DNA of 15,678 nucleotides from Xanthocytophaga sp031424975 (GTDB lineage Bacteria; Bacteroidota; Bacteroidia; Cytophagales; 172606-1): NCBI GenBank assembly GCA_031424975.1, contig JANPIL010000499.1, forward strand, positions 1 through 15,678. The letters are read 5' to 3'. The notes under the pieces were generated by a model. That model ran no database searches. It had not been told where the DNA came from and saw only the letters and a program-made list of their open reading frames with translations. Below, piece by piece: positions 6,585 through 13,591 of the stretch. How positions within the stretch are numbered: position 1 is the first letter of the stretch; the number at the start of each line of letters is the position of its first letter. A program made the translations under genes and the position numbers.

Positions 6585-8483
6585 ATGCAACAACTCAGTT
6601 ATGAACGTGTCCCGGCCACTATCTACGCCAATGCCGACGATGCATCCTTGGCCGTAGCCCAGGAAATTGCCGCCCTGATCCGGCAGAAACAGAAGGAGGG
6701 CAAACCGGCGGTGCTGGGCCTTGCCACCGGCTCGTCTCCCAAGAAAGTGTATGGTGCGCTGATAGCCATGCACAAGAATGCCGGGCTCAGCTTCAAGAAT
6801 GTGGTCACCTTCAACCTGGACGAATACTACCCCATGCAGCCCGATGCCCTGCAAAGCTACCTGCGGTTCATGAAGGAGCAACTTTTCGACCACGTGGACA
6901 TTCCCAAGGGCAACTACCACCTGCCCGACGGCACGCTGCCGCTGGAAAAGGTGCGCGATTTCTGCATGGACTACGAACACAAGATAAATACGCTGGGCGG
7001 GCTTGACTTCCAGTTGCTTGGCATCGGGCGCAACGGCCACATCGGCTTCAACGAGCCGGGCTCACATGAGAACTCGCGCACCCGCCTGATGACCCTTGAC
7101 CAGACCACCCGTGTGGATGCCGCCATTGATTTTGGCGGGCTGGCCAACGTGCCGCGCCGCGCCATTACGCTGGGTGTGCAGCAGATCATGAATGCCAAGC
7201 GGGTGGTGCTCATTGCCTGGGGCGAACACAAGGCGGGCATTATCAATGAGGCGGTGCAGGGGCCGGTGGTGGAGTCGCTACCGGCCTCGTACTTGCAGGG
7301 CCACCCGAATGTACAGTTTGTGATAGACGAGTCGGCGGCCGTGGAACTCACACGCCGCAAGGCCCCGTGGCTCATTGACGATGTGGTCTGGGACAAGCCG
7401 ATGATCAAGAAAGCCGTGGCCAACCTGGCCCTGACCACCGGCAAGCCCGTGCTGAAACTGACCAACAAGGATTACAACGACTACGGCCTCAGCGACTTGC
7501 TGGCGCAGCACGGCCAAGGTTACGAAACCAACATTGACGTGTTCAACTGGCTGCAGCACACCATTACGGGCTGGCCCGGCGGCAAACCCAACGCCGACGA
7601 CTCCAACCGCCCCGAACGAGCCAATCCGGTCAAGAAACGCTGCCTGATTTTCAGTCCGCACCCCGACGACGACATTATTTCCATGGGCGGCACGTTCCAG
7701 CGGCTCGTGGATCAGGGACACGAAGTACACGTGGCCTACCAGACTTCGGGCAATATTGCCGTGGCCGACGACGAAGCCCTGCGCTACGCCGATTTTGTGG
7801 TCGATTTCAACGAGAAATTCAACATCACCAGTCCGCACGCCGACAAGGTTTTCAAGGAAGCCGGACGTTTTTTGCGCAACAAGAAATCGAGCGAGAAAGA
7901 CACCGATGCCGTGCGCAACGTCAAGGAACTGATCCGCAAGACCGAAGCCAAGGCCACCTGCCGCTTTGTGGGCATCCCCATGGAACACCTGCACTTCTTG
8001 AATATGCCGTTTTACGAAACGGGCTTGGTGCAGAAAAAGCCGCTGGGTGAGATGGATTACGCGCTGGTGACCGACCTGATTGAGAAAATAAAGCCGCACC
8101 AGATATACGCCGCCGGCGACCTTGCCGACCCGCACGGCACGCACAAGGTGTGCCTCGATGCGGTGCAGGAGGCCGTGAACCGGTTGAAAGCCAAGGACTT
8201 CATGAAAGACTGCTGGGTGTGGCTCTACAAGGGCGCGTGGGCCGAGTGGGAAATTGACCAGATTGAGATGGCCGTGCCCATGAGTCCCGACCAGGTGATG
8301 AAAAAGCGGCTTGGCATTTTCAAGCACCAGTCGCAAAAGGACGGCGTGGTGTTCCAAGGCACCGATGCCCGCGAGTTTTGGCAGCGCGCCGAAGACCGCA
8401 ACCGCGCCACCGCCCAACTCTACAACAAGCTCGGCATGGCCGAATACGCCGCCATGGAAGCTTTTGTGCGCTGGCGGTTTTAG
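6585..8483 (+). CDS. nagB: Glucosamine-6-phosphate deaminase fused to a LmbE/PIG-L domain
   Basis: The 632-residue fusion protein would convert glucosamine-6-phosphate to fructose-6-phosphate and ammonia in cytoplasmic amino-sugar catabolism. The N-terminal deaminase/isomerase domain (about 1-290) shows LATGSSPKKVYGAL (phosphate binding), FNLDEYYPM with Asp79, and GIGRNGHIGFNEPGS with His152 and Glu157. The residue equivalent to E. coli NagB Asp141 is Asn150. The C-terminal domain (about 350-632) is LmbE/PIG-L-like, with FSPHPDDDIISMGG (His359-Pro-Asp-Asp-Asp) and a DPHGTH metal-site motif, so an N-deacetylase-like activity is possible but unproven. The fusion is a known Bacteroidota arrangement. 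ATG 6585 is chosen over the upstream TTG 6549, which lies at the inferred transcription start. A terminator-like repeat follows within a few bases. Confidence 0.95.
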   Translation: MQQLSYERVPATIYANADDASLAVAQEIAALIRQKQKEGKPAVLGLATGSSPKKVYGALIAMHKNAGLSFKNVVTFNLDEYYPMQPDALQSYLRFMKEQLFDHVDIPKGNYHLPDGTLPLEKVRDFCMDYEHKINTLGGLDFQLLGIGRNGHIGFNEPGSHENSRTRLMTLDQTTRVDAAIDFGGLANVPRRAITLGVQQIMNAKRVVLIAWGEHKAGIINEAVQGPVVESLPASYLQGHPNVQFVIDESAAVELTRRKAPWLIDDVVWDKPMIKKAVANLALTTGKPVLKLTNKDYNDYGLSDLLAQHGQGYETNIDVFNWLQHTITGWPGGKPNADDSNRPERANPVKKRCLIFSPHPDDDIISMGGTFQRLVDQGHEVHVAYQTSGNIAVADDEALRYADFVVDFNEKFNITSPHADKVFKEAGRFLRNKKSSEKDTDAVRNVKELIRKTEAKATCRFVGIPMEHLHFLNMPFYETGLVQKKPLGEMDYALVTDLIEKIKPHQIYAAGDLADPHGTHKVCLDAVQEAVNRLKAKDFMKDCWVWLYKGAWAEWEIDQIEMAVPMSPDQVMKKRLGIFKHQSQKDGVVFQGTDAREFWQRAEDRNRATAQLYNKLGMAEYAAMEAFVRWRF

Positions 8484-8487
8484 CGCG

Positions 8488-8544
8488 GGGCGGGTTTGGG
8501 GTTTTTGAAAGCTGAAAGCCCCGTCTTTAGCGGGGATACTATTT
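8488..8544 (+). repeat. Dispersed element, long copy 7 with internal hairpin, likely nagB terminator
   Basis: It starts within 5 bases of the nagB stop. GGGCGGGTTTGGGGTTTTT is followed by the same 24-base insert as copy 4, including CCCCGT (8519-8524) / GCGGGG (8530-8535), then GATACTATTTC. Bases 8503-8544 are identical to 3769-3810. Position and hairpin suggest use as a terminator. Confidence 0.8.
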
Positions 8545-8621
8545 CGAGTCCGCAGTCCACGGTCAACAGTCCACAGAAAAAAGTGTTCTTGCCATTCCGC
8601 CGAAAGATGCGTCCGGCAATT

Positions 8622-8654
8622 AACTCTGGCAGAGTTCAGAACTCTGCCAGAGTT
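8622..8654. terminator. Inverted AACTCTGGCAGAGTT pair, possible terminator of the glycosyltransferase gene
   Basis: AACTCTGGCAGAGTT (8622-8636) and AACTCTGCCAGAGTT (8640-8654) are exact reverse complements with a CAG spacer, giving a potential 15 bp stem. It lies 4 bases beyond the stop codon of the leftward gene that ends at 8659, so it may end that transcript. The units match the tandem pair at 3865-3897 except for AGAGTT in place of AGGGTT. Confidence 0.6.
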
Positions 8655-8658
8655 TCGT

Positions 8659-10404
8659 TCACTTGACCTCGTACAAATGCACGCCGCCCTGCGCCTCCAC
8701 CAACCGCCAGTTTGCCGGTGGGTTCTGTATGAATGCGGGAATGGGAAACCCGATCAGCCGGAAATACGCGATTGAATAGTCATTGACCAACACGAACAAT
8801 CCGGGGTTTTTTGCGCCGGTTTTCTCGTATGCCGGCAAATCTTCAAAAGGCAAATAATGAACCTGTTCGGGAACACTGAACCGGTAATGATAGTCGTGGC
8901 CGTGGAGTAACTTGTTATCAGTGAAAACGAATAAGGTTTCTGTTGGAGAGGACAGGTATTTGCGCACCAGGTATTTTTCCGGCCAGTATCCGCTTTCGGT
9001 TGGCTTTGTCATTGTATAGACCGGATGGATCAGTAAAATACAGAGGATTGGCAGGAAAACGGTTTTCTGCGGTTTCAGAATAGTATCTTTTAAAAAGCCC
9101 AAACCCCGGCGGCCTCCCCCAACCCCCTCCGAAAGAGGGGGCTTTTCACTCCCTCCCCTTCGGGGAGGGCCGGGGTGGGGCTTCTCCCCCTTTGGGGGCT
9201 GGGGGGCTAAAACAGTATCTTTCAAAAAGCCGAAACCCAAGCATCCCATAAAAAACACCCCCGCAAGCAGGCCATAGACCACCGCCATTTTCACGCCCAC
9301 CGTAAACCACGCGGCAACGCTGGCGGCCAGAAAAACAAACCCGTAAAAAGCCGCGTATTTCGGGTTTTTGTGAACCTTGGAAAACCCATGCGCCGAGGCA
9401 ATGGCAAAAAACGGCACCAAAAACAGAATCATGCGCGGAAAAAGCGCGTTCGGGTTGTAATACCGGAAACTGGTGGTGAAAAACCAGAACATCGCCAAGC
9501 CGCTGAAAGCCAGCCGCGACCAGAACAATTCACTGTTCCAGTGCCGCCATTGCCAGAATTTCCGCTTAAAAAGTACCGGTAAAGCCCCCACCAAGCACAC
9601 AATCATGCCCGAGCTGATAAGCATCAAAACCGGCTCGTACGTGAGGCGCGGAACCATTGCGGAAGCCGGAAGGTGGAAATAATTGTACGGGGCCACGTAA
9701 TGCCCTTCCTGTATCACTTGAAAACGGTAGAGGGCGTTGCCGGTAAAATAGTGGTAAAAGCTAAAGTAAGGCCCCAGCACAACGCCGCCCAACAAAAATG
9801 CCCCGATCCAGAAACGCAGGTTCTGTCGCAGATGCAAATCGTACAGGAAAACGAGCAAATAGAAAGGAAGCAAATAAACAATGGTTTCCTTACAGAGAAA
9901 GCCCCAGAAATTAGCCAGTACAAACAGGATTGCCGTGTGGAAAGACCGGTTGCGCCTATACAGGCACACAACGGCGCATAACGCCATGAACGTGAGCCCT
10001 ACATCGGGATAGAGTTTGGCGGCGAAGAACAACGTGTAGAAATCCAAACCGAGCAGCATGGCCGCCCAAATGGCAATGGCGGAATCCTTGGTGCGCAGAA
10101 AACGGTAGACAATCCACAATCCGCCCAAAGTGCAAGCCACCGGAAACCACAGCGTTGCGCATTCATTGACCCCGAAAAGCCGGTATGCCAAAGCCACCGG
10201 CAGGATAATGCCCAGCCGGTGGCTGAAGATATCCTCGTTCAAAAGCAGGTTGCCTTGCGATGCCCGGAAGGCGTAGCGGGCATACGTGGCATCGTCGTAA
10301 AAATAAAACCCGTCAAAGGAACAATAGGCAAACAGCGCGGCAAACACCCACAGCCCGCAGAAAAATGCCGGGCGCATGGAAGACGGAAGGGCTGGTTCAG
10401 GCAT
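8659..10404 (-). CDS. Polytopic membrane glycosyltransferase (GT-C fold, GT39/GT83-like)
   Basis: The 581-residue protein has many hydrophobic helices (about ten) and a soluble C-terminal part of about 130 residues. GT-C features are visible: Asp37-Asp38 in the first periplasmic loop (YFYDDATYARYAF), LYPDVGLTFMALCAV near the third/fourth helix, and a LCKETIVYLLPFYLLV helix typical of dolichyl/undecaprenyl-phosphate-sugar mannosyl/arabinosyl transferases. It probably moves a sugar from a lipid carrier onto a protein or lipid in the inner membrane; donor and acceptor cannot be read. Residues about 389-442 are encoded by two dispersed repeats around a GC-rich hairpin array (GFGFLKDTVLAPQPPKG... 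to ...GLGFLKDTILKP), a Pro/Gly/Lys-rich loop that looks like an in-frame insertion. ATG 10404 gives a 44 bp gap to the upstream gene; a longer start at 10506 would overlap it. Confidence 0.8.
   Translation of the reverse strand: MPEPALPSSMRPAFFCGLWVFAALFAYCSFDGFYFYDDATYARYAFRASQGNLLLNEDIFSHRLGIILPVALAYRLFGVNECATLWFPVACTLGGLWIVYRFLRTKDSAIAIWAAMLLGLDFYTLFFAAKLYPDVGLTFMALCAVVCLYRRNRSFHTAILFVLANFWGFLCKETIVYLLPFYLLVFLYDLHLRQNLRFWIGAFLLGGVVLGPYFSFYHYFTGNALYRFQVIQEGHYVAPYNYFHLPASAMVPRLTYEPVLMLISSGMIVCLVGALPVLFKRKFWQWRHWNSELFWSRLAFSGLAMFWFFTTSFRYYNPNALFPRMILFLVPFFAIASAHGFSKVHKNPKYAAFYGFVFLAASVAAWFTVGVKMAVVYGLLAGVFFMGCLGFGFLKDTVLAPQPPKGEKPHPGPPRRGGSEKPPLSEGVGGGRRGLGFLKDTILKPQKTVFLPILCILLIHPVYTMTKPTESGYWPEKYLVRKYLSSPTETLFVFTDNKLLHGHDYHYRFSVPEQVHYLPFEDLPAYEKTGAKNPGLFVLVNDYSIAYFRLIGFPIPAFIQNPPANWRLVEAQGGVHLYEVK
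9078..9108 (-). repeat. Dispersed element, copy 8 (inside glycosyltransferase coding region)
   Basis: The coding strand reads GGGGTTTGGGCTTTTT, then AAAA, then GATACTATTCTG, translated as GLGFLKDTIL. It forms the downstream border of the repeat-derived insertion and joins directly to the GC-rich array. Confidence 0.85.
9108..9208. repeat. GC-rich triple-hairpin array inside glycosyltransferase gene
   Basis: Three hairpins lie in a row: CCCCCTC (9123-9129) / GAGGGGG (9135-9141), CCCTCCCC (9151-9158) / GGGGAGGG (9162-9169), and CCCCC (9186-9190) / GGGGG (9194-9198). It shares GGCGGCCT, CCCAACCCCCTCCGAAAG and GGGGGCTGGGGGGC with the inverted copy at 14531-14602, so it is a dispersed family. It is flanked exactly by element copies 8 and 9 and keeps the reading frame open. 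Confidence 0.8.
9209..9238 (-). repeat. Dispersed element, copy 9 (inside glycosyltransferase coding region)
   Basis: The coding strand reads GGGTTTCGGCTTTTT, then GAAA, then GATACTGTTTT, translated as GFGFLKDTVL. It forms the upstream border of the insertion and is in the same orientation and reading frame as copy 8. Confidence 0.85.
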
Positions 10405-10448
10405 GGTTTTTCCGGGGCTTACTTTGTCGGAATGACAGGAAAACCGCC

Positions 10449-12491
10449 CTATCTGGTTACTTTCAGCGTGCTTTGCATGGACATGTAATGCCCCGGATAC
10501 GTACACACGATGGTGTAGCTGCCGGGCGTGTTCGGGGCGGTAAAATAGATGGTTTCCTTGGCACCGGGCGTGAGCAAACCGGTGTGGTACAGGACTTTGG
10601 CGCTGTTGGGCACGTAGTTCATCTCCATCCCTTTCAAGCCCAGTTTAATGGCTGCCTCACCAACCTGGTTGGCCGCCCCCGGCAACACAATCACCAGGTT
10701 GTGCTGCATATCGTCGTTGTTGCTGAAGGTGAGTTTCACGCGGCTGCCCGCTTTCACGCCCACGCTGGCCGCGTCGTATTGCAGGCCGGTTTTGGTGCCC
10801 AGCACCACCGTTTGGTCGGGGCCGTTGGTCCAGGCGGCGGGCAGTTTGTTCACCCGCTTGCCCATGGTGGCAACGGGAGCGGGGGTTTTGGCATTTGCGG
10901 GGATACTATTTTTGGAAGCCTTGTTTTTGGGGGCGGGCATGGCTGCCATTGCCGCGTGGTTATGTGGCGCGGAAGCCGCCAGTAAATTGGCCGGTATTTT
11001 GTCGCCGTCGGGAATGCGGTTCAGCGTGTAGTAACCCACCGGATGCAGCACCGAAAGCCGGTTACCCGATTGCACGCCCTCGCACTTGATTTCGTGGATG
11101 TAGCCTTCGCGCAAGCCATCGGCCACCAAGCGGGCTTTGCGTCCGTCGTCCGAGACGATTACGCCCCTGATTCGGCATTCCTGCTGGTTGATGACCGGAC
11201 TGCCATACACGTGGTGGTATTTGTAATTGAAGCCGGCAATGGAATAGGAAGCCGGGTTGGCTGCTGTTTTTTTATCGGCGGGCATGGTAAACTCCACTTC
11301 AAAGCCATCGGGGGTGGCGCGGATGTTTTTCATCTCGAACGCCGTGCGGCCATTCCAGACGAGGCGTTGCAAGCCGAATTCCGATTTTCCCGTTGAAGCC
11401 CAGCCCCGGCTGGTCATGCCCACCAGCAGCGATTTATCCGCGCCCCATTCAAACCGCAGAATGCCCGATGAGAAACCCTCGCGAAACGGAAAACACGCGC
11501 CTTGGTACACGCCCTTCACCTTTTCCAAAGCCATCCGGTTGATTTTGCTATGCCCTTGGTCGCCCACCAGGAATTGTCCGGCAAACGGCCCGAAACCGTT
11601 GTCCGGAATTTCCAGAATGTCGGAGGTGGCAATGCCCAGGATGCCGTGCGGGAACCAGACCGCCGGAGGCTTGAGGTGCGGCGTGGTTTTGGCCACGTCA
11701 AACATCGGCTCGCCCGTATCGGGAATGTCGGCTGCCTTGGTTTGCAGCGGCGAACCCGGTTCGCCCGTCCAGCGCAAGCCGCCGGGATTACCCGCAAAAT
11801 CGCCCGATTCAAGGTGCGTGATACGCCCCGAACCCACCCAGTCGCCTTGGTTTTCGGAGTAGAATACATCGCCGGTGGCGGCTACTACGCCAATGCCCGA
11901 CGGCGAACGCAATCCCGTTGCCCACGGCGTGACTTTGCCCTCGGGCGATACGCGCAGCATCCAGCCGCGCCACTTGACCAGGCTGGCTCCGTAGCCTACC
12001 CAGCCCAGGTTGAGCGTAACTACCATGTCGCCGCCGGGCAGGAACTTGGGCCCGAACGAATACTCGTGGTAATTGCCCGACAGCGGCCAACTGCACACGC
12101 GTTCATAGATGTCGGCCTTGCCGTCGGCGTTGGAGTCGCGCAGGCGCGTGAGTTCGCCCCGCTGGGCGCAGTACACGGCTCCGTCGCGGTAGGCCAGGCC
12201 CAGTACCTCATGCAGTCCGCTGGCAAATTTGGTGTAGTTGGGCGTGCCTTCGCCGTTCACGTAGGGGTTTTCAATGCGCCACACATCGCCAAAACGCGTG
12301 GAAACCAGCAGGCTGCCATCGGGCATCACGGCCAAGCCGCCCACTTCCAGTTCGACGAATTTGGGCACCGGCACCGAAACAATGCCGTAATAATCATTTT
12401 CCGTGAGGGAATCCGGCGGGTTGGCGGCGGCAAGAAAAGGACACAGGCTGCCCAAAATCAGCAGCCATAGGCGGAGCGTACGTGTGTGCAT
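10449..12491 (-). CDS. Secreted beta-propeller dehydrogenase-like protein with C-terminal azurin-like copper domain
   Basis: The 680-residue precursor starts with a signal peptide (MHTRTLRLWLLILGSLCPFLAAA). A long beta-propeller-type region (about 30-430) resembles the membrane-bound dehydrogenase / soluble glucose-sorbosone dehydrogenase-like family, with repeated blocks such as GLAVMPDGSLLVSTRFGDVWRI and GLRSPSGIGVVAATGDVFYSENQGDW. After an Ala/Pro/Lys-rich linker (about 500-545) comes a cupredoxin. Its type 1 copper ligands are His597 (MQHNLVIV), Cys663, His668 and Met672 in CTYPGHYMSM, with the same spacing as azurin. No CxxCH haem motif is present. The protein is probably a periplasmic or extracellular redox protein whose copper domain passes electrons; its substrate is unknown. 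The linker contains dispersed-element copy 10. ATG 12491 was chosen because it starts the signal peptide. Confidence 0.82.
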   Translation of the reverse strand: MHTRTLRLWLLILGSLCPFLAAANPPDSLTENDYYGIVSVPVPKFVELEVGGLAVMPDGSLLVSTRFGDVWRIENPYVNGEGTPNYTKFASGLHEVLGLAYRDGAVYCAQRGELTRLRDSNADGKADIYERVCSWPLSGNYHEYSFGPKFLPGGDMVVTLNLGWVGYGASLVKWRGWMLRVSPEGKVTPWATGLRSPSGIGVVAATGDVFYSENQGDWVGSGRITHLESGDFAGNPGGLRWTGEPGSPLQTKAADIPDTGEPMFDVAKTTPHLKPPAVWFPHGILGIATSDILEIPDNGFGPFAGQFLVGDQGHSKINRMALEKVKGVYQGACFPFREGFSSGILRFEWGADKSLLVGMTSRGWASTGKSEFGLQRLVWNGRTAFEMKNIRATPDGFEVEFTMPADKKTAANPASYSIAGFNYKYHHVYGSPVINQQECRIRGVIVSDDGRKARLVADGLREGYIHEIKCEGVQSGNRLSVLHPVGYYTLNRIPDGDKIPANLLAASAPHNHAAMAAMPAPKNKASKNSIPANAKTPAPVATMGKRVNKLPAAWTNGPDQTVVLGTKTGLQYDAASVGVKAGSRVKLTFSNNDDMQHNLVIVLPGAANQVGEAAIKLGLKGMEMNYVPNSAKVLYHTGLLTPGAKETIYFTAPNTPGSYTIVCTYPGHYMSMQSTLKVTR
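10881..10913 (+). repeat. Dispersed element, copy 10 (inside copper-protein linker, antisense)
   Basis: The plus strand reads GGGGGTTTTGGCATTT, then GCGG, then GGATACTATTTTT. The host gene is on the minus strand, so the element is translated from its other strand, as roughly SKNSIPANAKTPAP at residues 526-537. It falls in the low-complexity linker before the cupredoxin domain. Confidence 0.75.
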
Positions 12492-12535
12492 GGCAAAGGG
12501 GTTTGTCTTTTGCACAAAGGAAACATTTTTTTGCA

Positions 12536-12567
12536 GAATAGTATCTTTTGGAAAGGCAAAACCTGCC
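12536..12567 (-). repeat. Dispersed element, copy 11
   Basis: The minus strand reads GGCAGGTTTTGCCTTTCC, then AAAA, then GATACTATTCT. It fills most of the 96 bp gap between the transglycosylase stop and the copper-protein start. It is co-directional with both genes. Confidence 0.8.
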
Positions 12568-12587
12568 TTGCGGTATTCCTCCAAAAG

Positions 12588-13589
12588 CTACTGTGCCGCC
12601 TGCGCGGTGTCGGTGCGCGCATTTACCGCCGCGTCGGTGGCATCGGGCAGGGTCATTTTCATGGCTTGCAGTGGCGGTTTCGTGCCCCGGCGCGGCAGCA
12701 ATAGGGTATATCCGCGCTTGGAACGCTTGATGGTCAGGGAGTTACGCTTGATCCAGGGGTTGTACATCCGCAGCGTCTGGTATGAGATTCCATGGTTGCG
12801 GGCAAAGGTAGTCAGGTCGGGAACCGAGGCGGTGACACGTACGGTGCGCAGGGCGGAGTTGAGTGTGGAATAGCGGCTGAGGCGGTAGCCGTATTCTTTT
12901 GGGTGCTCGATGAGCTGCTTGACGGCGATGATGCGGAAAATGTAGTCGGTGGTCTGCGAGTTGAGCCGCAACTGGTAGAACGAAGCCTTGCGTTGGCGCA
13001 GCATGGCTTGGGTAAGTCCGTTCATGCCGAGGTTGTAGGAGGCCGCCGCGCTGGTCCAGGAGCCAAACAGCCGGTGCGCGTCGCGCAGGTACTGGCAGGC
13101 GGCGTGCGTGGCCAGCAGGGGGTGGTAGCGTTCGTCCACCTCGTCATTGATTTCCAAACCGTAAACGGTAGCCGTTTCGGGCAGTATCTGCCAGAAACCG
13201 CCCGCCCGTTTGTACGACTGTACGTTTTGCAAGCCGCTTTCCACTACGGACAAGTATTTCAGGTCGTCGGGAATCTTGTATTGCTTCAGGATGGGACTCA
13301 TTTGCGGCATCCAGTAGTTCACCCGGTCCAGCAAGGCCGCCCGCGCGGGGTTCCAGTAGGTCTGCTGCTTGAGTTCCTTGCCAAACCGTTGGGATATTTT
13401 CTTCTCGTCGAGCGGCACGCTTTCGCCGGCAAAGTAGATTTGGTCGGGTGGCGCGTCGGGCGAGTAGAACTGGTGGCCGTTGTCGAAGGTGAAATTGAAA
13501 TTGAACTCCTCGTCGAGCTTGCGGTAAATGCCGTAGGCAACCAGCAGGAACACCAGCGTCAAAACCGCAATGATCTGGGATTTTCTCAA
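12588..13589 (-). CDS. Membrane-anchored lytic murein transglycosylase (SLT/MltD-like)
   Basis: The 333-residue protein has one N-terminal membrane helix (IIAVLTLVFLLVAYGIY, 6-22) and a periplasmic SLT domain at about 88-235. Family motifs are KYLSVVESGLQN with catalytic Glu117, AGGFWQILPETA (129-140, the G-x-W-Q block), and AAASYNLGMNGL (181-192, the AYNxG block). A LysM-like segment, VPDLTTFARNHGISYQTLRMYNPWI, follows at about 256-280. It should cleave the glycosidic bond of peptidoglycan to give 1,6-anhydromuramic ends. The only usable start is TTG 13589, as the frame closes upstream without an ATG. That TTG lies two bases after the LOG-family stop (TAA-CC-TTG), so translation is probably coupled to the upstream gene. 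Confidence 0.9.
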   Translation of the reverse strand: MRKSQIIAVLTLVFLLVAYGIYRKLDEEFNFNFTFDNGHQFYSPDAPPDQIYFAGESVPLDEKKISQRFGKELKQQTYWNPARAALLDRVNYWMPQMSPILKQYKIPDDLKYLSVVESGLQNVQSYKRAGGFWQILPETATVYGLEINDEVDERYHPLLATHAACQYLRDAHRLFGSWTSAAASYNLGMNGLTQAMLRQRKASFYQLRLNSQTTDYIFRIIAVKQLIEHPKEYGYRLSRYSTLNSALRTVRVTASVPDLTTFARNHGISYQTLRMYNPWIKRNSLTIKRSKRGYTLLLPRRGTKPPLQAMKMTLPDATDAAVNARTDTAQAAQ

Positions 13590-13591
13590 GG

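Noticed and set aside
7278..8417. 379-codon open frame antisense to the nagB fusion
   Set aside because: It lies over strongly conserved NagB/LmbE coding sequence and its translation has no recognisable domain.
10405..10506. Longer start for the glycosyltransferase overlapping the copper-protein gene
   Set aside because: The added residues are not hydrophobic or family-like and would overlap the upstream coding end; ATG 10404 directly precedes the first membrane helix.
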